Shown: in pieces, positions 55,361-64,000 of the stretch
Numbering within the stretch: the stretch's first letter is position 1
Layout of the letters: every line of letters begins with the position of its first letter
Assembly: GCF_013409785.1 (NCBI RefSeq)
Contig: NZ_JACCBV010000001.1
Span: 1,302,001 to 1,366,000, forward strand
Direction: 5' to 3'
DNA length: 64,000 bases
Origin: Microbacterium immunditiarum
Lineage (GTDB): Bacteria; Actinomycetota; Actinomycetes; Actinomycetales; Microbacteriaceae
Program-made: the position numbers and the translations under genes
Notes under the pieces: model-generated
The model's database searches: none
The model's input: the letters and a program-made list of their open reading frames with translations, nothing else
Told to the model about the DNA's origin: nothing

Positions 55361-56782
55361 GTGATCCCTCATCTCGATGAGAGACCGACCCTCGCCCTCC
55401 TGGACGGCCGATACCAGCTCCACGAGCGCGTCGGCGAAGGCGGCATGGCGCATGTCTACCGCGCCGACGACGTTCTTCTGGGCCGGACCGTCGCGATCAA
55501 GATGATGAGGTCGGATGCCGACGTGCTCGCCGCATCCTCCCGCGCCCGCAGCGAGGTCAGCGCGCTCGCGATGCTGAACCACCCGTCCCTTGTGACGCTC
55601 CTCGACGCCCGCATCGAACCGGAGCGGCAGCGGTACCTCGTGATGGAATTCGTCGCGGGCCCGACTCTCGCGGAGCGCCTTCGGCATGGCCCGCTCACCC
55701 CGGATGAAGTCGCGCATCTCGCCTCGGAACTCGCGTCCGGCCTGCACGCCGTGCACGAAGCGGGCCTCCTGCACCGTGACGTCAAGCCGTCGAATGTGCT
55801 GCTCGGCGCGGCATCCGATCCCGGAGTCGACTTCCACGTCAAGCTCGCCGACTTCGGCCTCGCACAGATCATCGGCGCCGAGTCCGTGACGACCCCGGGA
55901 GTCGTGCTCGGCACCGCCGCGTATCTCTCCCCGGAGCAGGTGCGGGGCCACGGGAGCAGCCCGGCATCCGACATCTACGCCCTCGGACTCGTCCTGCTCG
56001 AAGCACTCACCGGTGAGCGCCCGTTCGGCCACACGTCCGGGATCGGAGCGGTGCTCGCGCGTCTCCTCGAGCCGCCCGCGATCCCCGATGGCATCCCGAC
56101 GCCCTGGCGCGCGCTCCTCGAGGCGATGACGGCAATGGACCCAGCGGCACGCCCGACGGCTCTCGACGTGGTCGATCGCGTCGCCGGGATCCCGACGGAA
56201 CCCACACAGGCCACGTCCTCGCAACCGCGAGCCGAACCGCCGACCGAACCGCTGATCCAGACCGCGCGGATGCCGGCCGGCCGTCACATCGCACCGGCAA
56301 GGCGCCGCCGCCCTCTCGTCACCCCGCCCCAGGGCGCGTGGCTGCGCCGAGCGGCACTGGCCACGTCGGCGACTCTCGCCGCCCTCATGGTGTGCGCGGC
56401 GATTCTCGCGGATGCTGCGTCTCCGAGTGCGCCGGTCATCGCCGGAGACCTCGGGCCCGCTCCCGCGTACTCCGAGCCCTTCGTGCTCGTCGACGAGACG
56501 GATGCCCCGGCCGTCGCTCCCGAGAAGCAGGCCGGGCGCGAGCCGACCCCCGACGACAACACGCAGCGCGCCGAGCACGCCGACAAGCAGGCGGCCGCCG
56601 CAGCACGCGAAGCGGCGAAGCAGACTGCTGCACAAGATCGCGAAGCCGGCAAGCGGGCCGCCGCGGAGCAGCGCGCCGAAGACAAGGCGTCGCGAGAGGC
56701 TGCGCGCGAAGCAGACAAGGCCGCCATGCAGCAGGGCAAGCAGCGGGGCAAGCAGCAGAACAAGCAGCAGAACAACAGCTGA
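55361..56782 (+). CDS. Membrane-anchored Ser/Thr protein kinase (PknB-like) without PASTA domains
   Basis: The protein has 473 residues. Kinase motifs: G-loop GEGGMAHV (25-32), Lys47 in VAIKMM, catalytic loop HRDVKPSN with Asp140, and DFG at 164-166. A Pro/Thr linker leads to one membrane helix (about 325-348). The outside part is short and ends in a Lys/Gln/Ala/Glu-rich repeat-like tail (EAAKQTAAQDREAGKRAAAE) of about 80 residues, likely helical, instead of PASTA repeats. Next gene, 76 bp downstream, is the large GH67-like protein. Confidence 0.9.
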   Translation: MIPHLDERPTLALLDGRYQLHERVGEGGMAHVYRADDVLLGRTVAIKMMRSDADVLAASSRARSEVSALAMLNHPSLVTLLDARIEPERQRYLVMEFVAGPTLAERLRHGPLTPDEVAHLASELASGLHAVHEAGLLHRDVKPSNVLLGAASDPGVDFHVKLADFGLAQIIGAESVTTPGVVLGTAAYLSPEQVRGHGSSPASDIYALGLVLLEALTGERPFGHTSGIGAVLARLLEPPAIPDGIPTPWRALLEAMTAMDPAARPTALDVVDRVAGIPTEPTQATSSQPRAEPPTEPLIQTARMPAGRHIAPARRRRPLVTPPQGAWLRRAALATSATLAALMVCAAILADAASPSAPVIAGDLGPAPAYSEPFVLVDETDAPAVAPEKQAGREPTPDDNTQRAEHADKQAAAAAREAAKQTAAQDREAGKRAAAEQRAEDKASREAAREADKAAMQQGKQRGKQQNKQQNNS

Positions 56783-56846
56783 CCGACACCCACTCATCGG
56801 GCGCCGGCGCCATTCCGGCGTGTCAATCGCGGCATACGCGGCGCCG

Positions 56847-56852
56847 TAGGCT
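56847..56852 (+). promoter_or_regulatory. -10 box, leaderless
   Basis: TAGGCT, 6 nt before the ATG at 56859. Confidence 0.5.
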
Positions 56853-56858
56853 AATCGA

Positions 56859-59800
56859 ATGACGACGGCCGTGCGACGGGGGATCACCGCCGTCGTCACC
56901 GTTCTCGTCCTCGTCGCCCTCGGAGCGGGCATCGGCGTCGCTGTGGGCGATGCGCTCGGCATCCGCGTCCAGGAGTCCGGCCGCATGCACCCGGCCGAAC
57001 CCGGGATCGCGGCGGTCGCGGCATCCGTGCCCACCCCCTCGTTCACGACGATCGACGCGCCGGCCACCCCGCGATTCGACGCGGCCATCGATGAACTGAC
57101 GGATGCCACGGCCGACGCCTCCGCAGCCGCCGATCAGCTCACCCTCGCTGTCGCCGCCGGAACCGCACAAGACGAGCAGAACGACGGCTACACGCTCACG
57201 ATCGAGGGCTCCGGCGTCCGCATCGACGCCCCGACCGAGGCGGGCGGACTGCGCGGCGTGTACGACCTCGCCGCGCAGATCCGCGCCGGGCGGGCGCTCA
57301 CAGACCTCGAGGGCGCGTACGAGCCGTCGCGGCTCCCGTTCCGCATGGTCGACATCGGCGCCGTGGGCGTCACCGCCGATCCCGAGGAATGGCGCCCCGG
57401 GACCAACTACTCGCACGTCTCCGAGGCCTTCCGGGACGTGTATCTCGCCGATGCCCCCTACATCGACGAAGACGCACTCGACGACGCATTCGACGACTGG
57501 GACGCGTTCCTGCGCACTTCGGTGGCCCAGGGCTACAACGCCGTCGCATGGCCCGGTTTCATCGAGTACGTCGATTTCGCGGATGCCCCCGACGGCCCCG
57601 TCTACCCCGACGATGACCCGCACATCGCCCGCGCCGCCGCGCTGCGCGAGGCGTTCGGCCCGTTCTGGGACCGCGCCGCCGAGCTCGGTGTCGACGTCTT
57701 CCTGCGCACCGACATGCTCGCGCTGACGCCGGCCCTCGACGACTACCTCACCAAGCGGTTCGGCGGGGCCGACACCGAGAACCTCGAGCTCTGGCAGGTG
57801 TACGCCGACGCCCTCGACGAGCTTTACGAAGACCAGCCCGCGCTCGACGGCGTCGTCATCCGCATCGGCGAGGCCGGCGACATCTACGACACCCCGGGGT
57901 GGGACTACTACTCCGCGCTCACGGTGCGCAGCGTTGACGCCGTCCGCGCGATGCTCGACGTGCTCACGGCCCAGGCAGAGTCATCCGGCACCGACGTGAT
58001 CTTCCGAACGTGGAGCGTCGGGATCGGCGACGTCGGCGACATGCACATCGACCCCGAGTCGTATGAGGCCGTGCTGGGCGGCATCGACTCCGATGCGCTG
58101 ATCGTGTCGACGAAGTACACCGCCGGCGACTTCTACAGCTGGCTGCCGCTCAACGAGACCCTCGCGACAGGCGATCACCGGCGCATCGTCGAGTTCCAGA
58201 GCCGGCGCGAGTTCGAGGCGTTCGGCGCGTTCCCGAACGACCTCGGACCCGAGTTCCAGTGGGCACTGAACGAGGTCCTCGCGGCGAACCCGAACATCGA
58301 GGGCATCTGGACGTGGACGCAGGACGGCGGCCCGTGGCGCGCCGGCCCCATGTCGCTCTACCTGAAGTCCGGCTTCTGGCAGCTGTACGAGCACAACGCC
58401 CGGCAGGCCGCGGCGCTCGCGCGCGACCCCGACGCGGACCTCCCGCAGGTGACCGCCGACTGGGCTCGCGAGTGGTTCTCGGATGACTCCGCCACCGTCC
58501 AGGCGATCGCACAGGCGATGGCGCGCTCGCGCACCGCGATCGAGCAAGGCCTCTACCTCGCACCTTTCGCCGAATCGCGCGTGTCGGCGCTCGGTCTCGA
58601 GCCCCCGCCGCAGATGTGGCTGTTCGAGTGGGACATCCTCACCGGAGACTCCGCCACCCTCGACGTGATCTACGCGATCATCGGACCCGACCGCATCGAC
58701 GAGGCGGTCGAAGGCGGCCGGGTCGCCCTCGGAGCGGCCGAGCAGATGCGCGACGACATAGAACAGACGGATGCCACGACCTGGCGCGACCCCGAGCTTC
58801 GCGGCGCCTTCCTCGACACGATCGACTATGAGATCGACACCCTCGGCATGCTCGGCGCGTACCGCGAGATGTTCCTCGCGAAGGGCGAGTGGCATGACAC
58901 CGGCTCGTCAGAGGCATACCACCGCTGGCAGAACGCCCGCGACGACTACGTCGCCCGGGCCGACGCGCACGTCGAGGCGTATGAGGGCGATGTCGACCAC
59001 CCCGCGTGGAATCTCACCGCCGCGCAGCTCGGCATCGACCGCGCCGACCGCGACCTGCTCGTGGCGTGGGGCGCGCGGATCCTGCTCGTCCTCGCCCTCG
59101 CGTGGCTCATCATCGGAATGCTCTCCGCCCGCACGCGGCTCGTCCGGCGCCCCGGGGCGGCAGCGGCCCGCGCAGCCTGGATCGCGTCGACGCGGCCGTG
59201 GCGAGCGCGCGAATCGACGCTCGGCATGCTCGAGCTCGACCGCTGGCTTCTGCTGATCATCCCCGGGGGACTGCTCGTCGCAACACGAGCGCTGCAGACC
59301 TCGCTCCTCTCCTGGACGCACCTCGCGATCGTGTTCGGGGCGTGGCTTGTCTTCCTTCTCGTGGTGCGCGTGTGCGTCGGCAGCCGTTCGCCCTACCCGG
59401 CCATCGCGGCCGTGGGGGGCGTCGTCGTGATCCGGTGCATCCTCACGCTCTTCGCGCTGTCGTTCACCGGTCCCGGAGGGTACTGGTTCGCGTTCTGGAC
59501 CGAGCCCATCGCGCGCGTCGTCTACATCGCGCTCGCGTTCGCCCTCTTCGTGTGGGCGTTCATCGCGGCCGGATGGGCGATCTCGATGCAGGTCGGGGCG
59601 CGCCGCGCGACCGGGTTCGTGGTCGCCGGCGTCGGCGCCGCGCTCGCGGTCACGTCCTTCGCGGTCGCGATCGTGGGCCTCGAGAGAGCGCTGACCGTGT
59701 GGAACGACGAGATGGGCCTGCTGCCGTGGGGCATGGCGCGCATCCTCGGCATCACGACGTTCCTCGAGATCCCCGAGTCGACGCCGTGGTGGGCTGCGGC

Positions 59801-59885
59801 GGTCGGGGCGGTCGTGCTCGGCGTGGGGGTGGTGCTGAGCCTGCGGATGTCCCGTCGTGGCGTCCGCCAGGTGGGCGAGGAGTAA
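56859..59885 (+). CDS. Large polytopic membrane protein with GH67/GH20-like glycosidase domain
   Basis: The protein has 1008 residues. One helix near residues 8-30, then about 700 residues outside the membrane. Of these, residues ~95-140 (GVRIDAPTEAGGLRGVYDLA) look like the N-terminal domain shared by GH67 and GH20 hydrolases, and ~170-550 read like a TIM barrel (YNAVAWPGFIEYVDF, DVFLRTDMLALTP, NIEGIWTWTQDGGPWRAG). Six or so helices follow from ~735 to the end. It is unlike any characterised enzyme that I know; a hydrolytic role on a cell-envelope glycan is inference only. Confidence 0.72.
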   Translation: MTTAVRRGITAVVTVLVLVALGAGIGVAVGDALGIRVQESGRMHPAEPGIAAVAASVPTPSFTTIDAPATPRFDAAIDELTDATADASAAADQLTLAVAAGTAQDEQNDGYTLTIEGSGVRIDAPTEAGGLRGVYDLAAQIRAGRALTDLEGAYEPSRLPFRMVDIGAVGVTADPEEWRPGTNYSHVSEAFRDVYLADAPYIDEDALDDAFDDWDAFLRTSVAQGYNAVAWPGFIEYVDFADAPDGPVYPDDDPHIARAAALREAFGPFWDRAAELGVDVFLRTDMLALTPALDDYLTKRFGGADTENLELWQVYADALDELYEDQPALDGVVIRIGEAGDIYDTPGWDYYSALTVRSVDAVRAMLDVLTAQAESSGTDVIFRTWSVGIGDVGDMHIDPESYEAVLGGIDSDALIVSTKYTAGDFYSWLPLNETLATGDHRRIVEFQSRREFEAFGAFPNDLGPEFQWALNEVLAANPNIEGIWTWTQDGGPWRAGPMSLYLKSGFWQLYEHNARQAAALARDPDADLPQVTADWAREWFSDDSATVQAIAQAMARSRTAIEQGLYLAPFAESRVSALGLEPPPQMWLFEWDILTGDSATLDVIYAIIGPDRIDEAVEGGRVALGAAEQMRDDIEQTDATTWRDPELRGAFLDTIDYEIDTLGMLGAYREMFLAKGEWHDTGSSEAYHRWQNARDDYVARADAHVEAYEGDVDHPAWNLTAAQLGIDRADRDLLVAWGARILLVLALAWLIIGMLSARTRLVRRPGAAAARAAWIASTRPWRARESTLGMLELDRWLLLIIPGGLLVATRALQTSLLSWTHLAIVFGAWLVFLLVVRVCVGSRSPYPAIAAVGGVVVIRCILTLFALSFTGPGGYWFAFWTEPIARVVYIALAFALFVWAFIAAGWAISMQVGARRATGFVVAGVGAALAVTSFAVAIVGLERALTVWNDEMGLLPWGMARILGITTFLEIPESTPWWAAAVGAVVLGVGVVLSLRMSRRGVRQVGEE

Positions 59886-59925
59886 CCTGGAGGTTTCCCC
59901 AGCCCCAATCGAAGAGGTGTTCGTC

Positions 59926-60429
59926 ATGCGCTCGCGCAGCACTGCCATCCTGTCCGTCCTCGCCGTGTCCGGTCTGCTCCTGGCCGGCTGCGCATCCGGG
60001 TCGAAACCGTCGGAGACGACCTCCGCATCGGATCTCGCCATCGTCGAGTCCACGGTGGCGGATCCTGCGGCCGTCGGCGAGCGGGTCGGCGCCGACGGGG
60101 TTCTGCTCGAGGTGTGGAGCGGCGCCGTCCCCGACGAGACGATCGGCGAGGCCGACGAGGGCAACCAGTGGGTGACCGCGAACGTCGCCCAGTGGGTGAC
60201 CGAAGAGGGCGTTACGGCCGCGGATGTCGCGCCGGTGGTCCGCTCGACCGCCGACGACTCCTTCTCGGCCGAGGGAGAGGCGCGCCAGAACGTCGACATC
60301 GAGCTGGTGCCGAACCGGTCGTACACCTTCGTGTGGAGCTACCAGGTCCCCGAGGAGCTCGTCGACCCCGCGTCGCTCGTGCTCTGCGTCGGCGACGGCG
60401 ACGAGGGCTGCAGCCGCCTCACCGACTGA
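59926..60429 (+). CDS. Putative lipoprotein with DUF4352-like domain
   Basis: The protein has 167 residues. Lipobox LLLAGCAS at the end of a clear signal peptide. The mature part is acidic, with strands such as QWVTANVAQWVTEEGV and YTFVWSYQVPEE suggesting an Ig-like telokin/DUF4352 fold. GAAGAGG lies 8 nt before the ATG at 59926. Its stop directly abuts the YccF stop. Function unknown. Confidence 0.75.
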   Translation: MRSRSTAILSVLAVSGLLLAGCASGSKPSETTSASDLAIVESTVADPAAVGERVGADGVLLEVWSGAVPDETIGEADEGNQWVTANVAQWVTEEGVTAADVAPVVRSTADDSFSAEGEARQNVDIELVPNRSYTFVWSYQVPEELVDPASLVLCVGDGDEGCSRLTD

Positions 60430-60843
60430 TCACACCCCACGCTTGGCGAGGGCATCGTCGAATTCGCCCTGGCGCGTCGAGACGATGTCCTTGCCGAGCG
60501 GCATGATCGAGATCGGCACCATCTTGAAGTCGGCGATACCGAGCGGGATGCCGATGATCGTGATGCACAACGCGATGCCCGAGACGATGTGGGCGAGCGC
60601 GAGCCACCAGCCCGCGAGGATCACCCAGATGACGTTCCCCAGGAACGCCCACACGCCGGAGTTCTGCTTCTCGACGATCGTCCGCCCGAACGGCCATAGG
60701 GCGTACGTCGCGATGCGGAACGACGCGATGCCCCACGGGATCGTCACGATGAGGACGCAGAGCAGGATGCCCGCCGCGATGTAGGCGAGGAACAGCCAGA
60801 ACCCGGACAGGACGAGCCAGATGACGTTCAGGACGGTGCGCAC
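60430..60843 (-). CDS. YccF-domain inner membrane protein
   Basis: The protein has 137 residues with two YccF repeats: NVIWLVLSGFWLFLAYIAAG with IPWGIASFRIATYALWPFG, and NVIWVILAGWWLALAHIVSG with IPLGIADFKMVPISIMPLG. Four helices. Function unknown. GTG start at 60843. Confidence 0.9.
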   Translation of the reverse strand: MRTVLNVIWLVLSGFWLFLAYIAAGILLCVLIVTIPWGIASFRIATYALWPFGRTIVEKQNSGVWAFLGNVIWVILAGWWLALAHIVSGIALCITIIGIPLGIADFKMVPISIMPLGKDIVSTRQGEFDDALAKRGV

Positions 60844-60899
60844 GAGTCGATTGTCGCAGTCAGCGCGACCTCACGGGGGCCGTGTCGGTGGGCGCGAAC

Positions 60900-60905
60900 T
60901 AGACT
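60900..60905 (+). promoter_or_regulatory. -10 box of pcrA
   Basis: TAGACT, 9 nt before the ATG at 60915; GAGGGG in between may also serve as a weak ribosome site. Confidence 0.45.
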
Positions 60906-60914
60906 TGAGGGGCC

Positions 60915-63365
60915 ATGACCGACGCCGTCACACCCATCATCGTCGGCGGGGGCTCAGGGCCTCGCCCTGGCGCGGCGCGCGCCGACGAAGACCTGCTCGC
61001 CGGCCTCAATCCGCAGCAGCGTGAGGCGGTCGTCTACCGCGGTCCGGCGCTGCTCATCGTCGCGGGCGCGGGATCGGGCAAGACGCGCGTGCTCACGCAC
61101 CGCATCGCGAGCCTGCTTCGCAACAAAGAGGCGTGGCCGAGCCAGATCCTCGCGATCACGTTCACGAACAAGGCCGCGGGCGAGATGCGCGAGCGCGTCG
61201 AGCACCTCGTCGGCGATTCCGCGCGCGGAATGTGGATCTCGACGTTCCACTCCGCGTGCGTCCGCATCCTGCGGCGCGAGGCCCAGCAATTCGGCTTCAC
61301 GAGCTCGTTCACGATCTACGACTCGGGCGACTCACGCGCGCTCATCAAGCGGCTCGTCAAAGAGCATGAGGCGGATGCCTTCGGCCTGACGCCCGCCGCC
61401 GTGCAGGGCAAGATCTCCAAGCTCAAGAACGAGCTCGCCGACGCCGAGTCATACGCGCGCCAGGCGAACATGAACGACCCCGTCGAGCGCGTGTTCGTCG
61501 AGGTGTTCGGCGCCTATCAGCGCGAGCTGCAGCGCGCGAACGCGTTCGACTTCGACGACCTCATCGCCCAGACCGTCTACCTGTTCCGCGCGTTCCCGCA
61601 CGTCGCCGACGTCTACCGCCGGCGATTCCGCCACATCCTCGTCGACGAGTACCAAGACACGAACCACGCGCAGTACGCGCTCATCAACGAGCTCACGAAG
61701 CCCGTCGGGTCCGACGCGCAGCCCTTCGAGGCATCCGGCGGCATGATGATCTTCGACGCGCCGGCAGCGGATGCCCCCGGGCCCGCGTCCCTCACGGTCG
61801 TCGGTGATTCCGACCAGTCGATCTACGCGTTCCGCGGAGCGGACATCCGCAACATCACGGAGTTCGAACGCGACTACCCGGGCGCGAAGGTCGTGCTCCT
61901 CGAGCAGAACTACCGCTCGACACAGAACATCCTGAGCGCGGCGAACGCGGTGATCAGCAACAACTTCGACCGCAAGGACAAGAAGCTGTGGACCGACGTC
62001 GGCGCGGGTGAGAAGATCGTCGGCTTCACCGGCTACTCGCAGCACGACGAGGCGCAGTTCGTCGCCGACGAGATCGAGACCCTCCGACGCGAGGGCGTCG
62101 CGTACGGGCAGATGGCCGTCTTCTACCGCACGAACTCGCAGTCGCGTGCGCTGGAAGAGATCTTCATCCGCTCGGCGGTGCCGTACAAGATCATGGGCGG
62201 CACGAAGTTCTACGAGCGCGCCGAGATCAAGGACGCGCTGGCGTACCTCATCGCGGTCGCGAATCCCGCCGACGAGATGGCGCTGCGCCGCATCGTGAAC
62301 AAGCCGCGGCGCGGCATCGGCGACGTGACGATCGAGGCGATCTCGCGGTACGCCCGCGAGGAGCAGATCACGTTCCGCGACGCGCTCGCGAACTCGTCGG
62401 CGCTCGGCGTCGGGCCGAAGATCCAGGCGGCGATCGCCCATCTCGACGCGGTGCTCGCCGAGGCATCCGACATCATGCTTCCGCCCTCCGGCGAGATCGC
62501 ACCGCCGACGTCGGTAACCGAAGGACTCCAGCTGCTGCTGAACAAGAGCGGCTACATCGACGCGCTGCGCGCGAGCCGCGATCCGCAGGATGAGGCCCGC
62601 GTCGAGAACCTCGACGAGCTCGTCGCGGTCACGCGCGAGTTCGCGCGCAACAACCCCGAGGGCACGATCCTCGACTTCCTGACCGAGGTTGCGCTCGTGT
62701 CCGACGCCGACGACCTCGAAGACGCGTCGGGCTCGGTGTCGCTCATGACGCTGCACACCGCGAAGGGCCTCGAGTACGATGCGGTGTTCGTCACCGGCGT
62801 CGAGGAGGATCTGATCCCGCACCGCATCTCGGCGGGGGAGCCGGGCGGCCCGCAGGAGGAGCGGCGCCTCTTCTACGTGGGCATCACCCGCGCGCGCAAG
62901 CGTCTGTACCTCTCGCTCGCGATGACCCGGGCGCAGTTCGGCGAGGTATCGGTCGCGATGCCGAGCCGCTTCCTGCAGGAGATCCCGCACGAGCTGCTGC
63001 ACTGGCGCCAGTCGCCGGGCGACGTCAACTCTCGCGGAGGCTCACAGTCGCGGGCGCTCAACGCGCGCCGCGGCGGGTTCGGCGGCTCGACGCCGGGCAA
63101 GCGCTACGGCGACGACCTCGTGCCGCTCGCGCGGCGGCAGCCGAACGGGTCGATCGAGAAGTTCGCGAACCGCATCCCGGCGAAGGTGCGCGACAACGGC
63201 GACCTCGAGCTCGCTCCCGGCGACCGCATCCGCCACGACGACTTCGGCGAAGGCCGCGTCGATCTCGTGACGGGCGAGGGCGCGAAGCGCGTCGCCCACG
63301 TGCGGTTCGACACCGCCGGCGCGAAGAAGCTGCTCATCAAGGTCGCGCCGATCGAGAAGATCTAG
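60915..63365 (+). CDS. pcrA: ATP-dependent DNA helicase PcrA/UvrD
   Basis: The protein has 816 residues, a full SF1A helicase. Q motif LNPQQREAVV, Walker A GAGSGKTRVL (51-60), motif II ILVDEYQDTN, motif III GDSDQSIYAFRGAD, motif IV VLLEQNYRST, motif V TLHTAKGLEYDAVF and motif VI YVGITRARKRLYL. The C-terminal Tudor-like module (IRHDDFGEGRVDLV) that contacts RNA polymerase in PcrA is present. Works in nucleotide-excision repair and replication. Its stop shares CTAG with the convergent MerR gene. Confidence 0.96.
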   Translation: MTDAVTPIIVGGGSGPRPGAARADEDLLAGLNPQQREAVVYRGPALLIVAGAGSGKTRVLTHRIASLLRNKEAWPSQILAITFTNKAAGEMRERVEHLVGDSARGMWISTFHSACVRILRREAQQFGFTSSFTIYDSGDSRALIKRLVKEHEADAFGLTPAAVQGKISKLKNELADAESYARQANMNDPVERVFVEVFGAYQRELQRANAFDFDDLIAQTVYLFRAFPHVADVYRRRFRHILVDEYQDTNHAQYALINELTKPVGSDAQPFEASGGMMIFDAPAADAPGPASLTVVGDSDQSIYAFRGADIRNITEFERDYPGAKVVLLEQNYRSTQNILSAANAVISNNFDRKDKKLWTDVGAGEKIVGFTGYSQHDEAQFVADEIETLRREGVAYGQMAVFYRTNSQSRALEEIFIRSAVPYKIMGGTKFYERAEIKDALAYLIAVANPADEMALRRIVNKPRRGIGDVTIEAISRYAREEQITFRDALANSSALGVGPKIQAAIAHLDAVLAEASDIMLPPSGEIAPPTSVTEGLQLLLNKSGYIDALRASRDPQDEARVENLDELVAVTREFARNNPEGTILDFLTEVALVSDADDLEDASGSVSLMTLHTAKGLEYDAVFVTGVEEDLIPHRISAGEPGGPQEERRLFYVGITRARKRLYLSLAMTRAQFGEVSVAMPSRFLQEIPHELLHWRQSPGDVNSRGGSQSRALNARRGGFGGSTPGKRYGDDLVPLARRQPNGSIEKFANRIPAKVRDNGDLELAPGDRIRHDDFGEGRVDLVTGEGAKRVAHVRFDTAGAKKLLIKVAPIEKI

Positions 63366-63979
63366 GCTTCGGGCGGCGGCACCTTGCCGCTCACGAGCAG
63401 GTGGTGGTGCGCGAGCCGCCGCAGCGCGAGCATCACCGGCTCGTACAGCGCGGTGCCGAGCACCGCGTACACGACCGCATCCGTCACGGTCATGTCTCCG
63501 ATGGGGGCGACCTCTTCGCGTGCGACCTCGCGCATCGCGTCGGCGTAGCGTCGCAGCACCGCCGGATCCCACCGCAGCCCCGCGTCCTCGATCGCGCGAA
63601 TCGCCGACTCGAGCTGCGGCACGGCGGCGAACCGCGGTTCGTACGTCAGCCCGGCCCGCTCGATCGCCTCGCGCGCGCGTGGGTAATCGTCGGCCTCCTC
63701 GACGTAGGGCGGGAGTGCGCCGACCGCGCGGCCGAGCGTGTCCACCGGGTCGGAGGCGGGCTCGTCGATGAGCGCGAGGATCTCGCGCACACGTGACAGC
63801 GGCAGTCCTCGCACGTCGGAAAGCGCCGCAATGAGCCGGACGCGAGCGAGATGGTCCTCCCCGTACTCCGCGTTCGTCGCGGACACAGCCTCGCCCCGCG
63901 GGAGCATGCCCTCACGGATGTAGAACTTCAGCGTCGCGACGGGCACGCCGCTGCGCTTCGAGAGCTCGGAGATCCTCAC
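63362..63979 (-). CDS. MerR-family transcriptional regulator
   Basis: The protein has 205 residues. N-terminal MerR HTH (RISELSKRSGVPVATLKFYI then REGMLPRGE) with a GTG start at 63979. The region after it (LARVRLIAALSDVRGLPLSR) is the usual dimerisation start; the C-terminal 110 residues form an unassigned ligand domain without metal-binding cysteines. The stop codon overlaps that of pcrA by 4 nt on opposite strands. Confidence 0.87.
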   Translation of the reverse strand: MRISELSKRSGVPVATLKFYIREGMLPRGEAVSATNAEYGEDHLARVRLIAALSDVRGLPLSRVREILALIDEPASDPVDTLGRAVGALPPYVEEADDYPRAREAIERAGLTYEPRFAAVPQLESAIRAIEDAGLRWDPAVLRRYADAMREVAREEVAPIGDMTVTDAVVYAVLGTALYEPVMLALRRLAHHHLLVSGKVPPPEA

Positions 63980-64000
63980 GGACGCGTCCGGTGATAGGGG

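Overview
The window reads as about 64 kb of high-GC actinobacterial chromosome, most likely Microbacteriaceae and probably Microbacterium or a close relative. The grounds are the gene content (small ribosomal protein bS22 beside a BldC-like regulator, a DUF3817 protein, a DUF222/HNH protein, a DosR-like regulator, a system II cytochrome c maturation block), very strong G/C-ending codon use, many GTG starts and many starts that look leaderless. The genus is an inference; there is no rRNA in the window.

Layout. 1-4.0 kb: the 5' part of a TrkH-type K+ transporter, an ArsR-like regulator, and a drug-export ABC pair facing a TetR regulator. 4.1-7.5 kb: BldC-like HTH, bS22, rhodanese, glutaredoxin, a DUF1508 protein, a tyrosine phosphatase and an archaeal-type AspRS. 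7.6-16.5 kb: a membrane protein, a histidine phosphatase, ResA-CcdA-ResB-CcsB for cytochrome c assembly, DUF3817, guaA and a glycosyltransferase. 16.6-22.8 kb: MBL hydrolase/TetR pair, stand-alone LigD polymerase domain, Bax-inhibitor-like protein, glycerophosphodiesterase, DUF6766 pair and a small unknown. 22.8-30.7 kb: a compact DosR/DosS-type stress locus (PEP synthase, flavodoxin-like protein, universal stress protein, response regulator, GAF histidine kinase, PPOX-like protein, TM2 protein). Four copies of a 14-bp box of the form GGGACC-N5-CCC lie 53-71 bp upstream of four of its genes. 30.7-34.9 kb: a TetR regulator between an MFS exporter and an FtsX/ATPase pair, with a shared CCGACA-N3-TGTCGG operator.

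34.9-46.4 kb is an accessory island. It carries a decayed DUF4440 fragment, VapBC, an orphan serine resolvase, a lipoprotein, a DUF2510 membrane protein, a complete IS21-family insertion with 53-bp ends and a 5-bp target duplication, a three-gene ABC-three-component (ABC-3C) predicted anti-phage system with a PD-(D/E)XK-like nuclease, and an AbiJ-NTD/HEPN protein. It ends at a degenerate tRNA-Met-like sequence. The word GGATGCC/GGCATCC, which recurs about once per kb in the core, was not found between about 34.25 and 46.41 kb. That marks the same borders independently of gene content.

46.6-64 kb is core again: DUF4397 surface protein, class F sortase, ECF sigma and its anti-sigma factor; a WYL regulator and an ABC exporter; GNAT; DUF222-HNH; PRC-barrel protein; Ser/Thr kinase; a very large GH67-like membrane protein; lipoprotein; YccF; PcrA/UvrD helicase; MerR regulator.

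How the genes work together: the 8-13 kb block exports reductant and builds c-type cytochromes. The 22.8-30.7 kb block looks like a redox- or hypoxia-sensing regulon controlled by its own two-component system. The 41.3-46.2 kb block is the most likely defence module, and it is the part of the window closest to an undescribed biological system.
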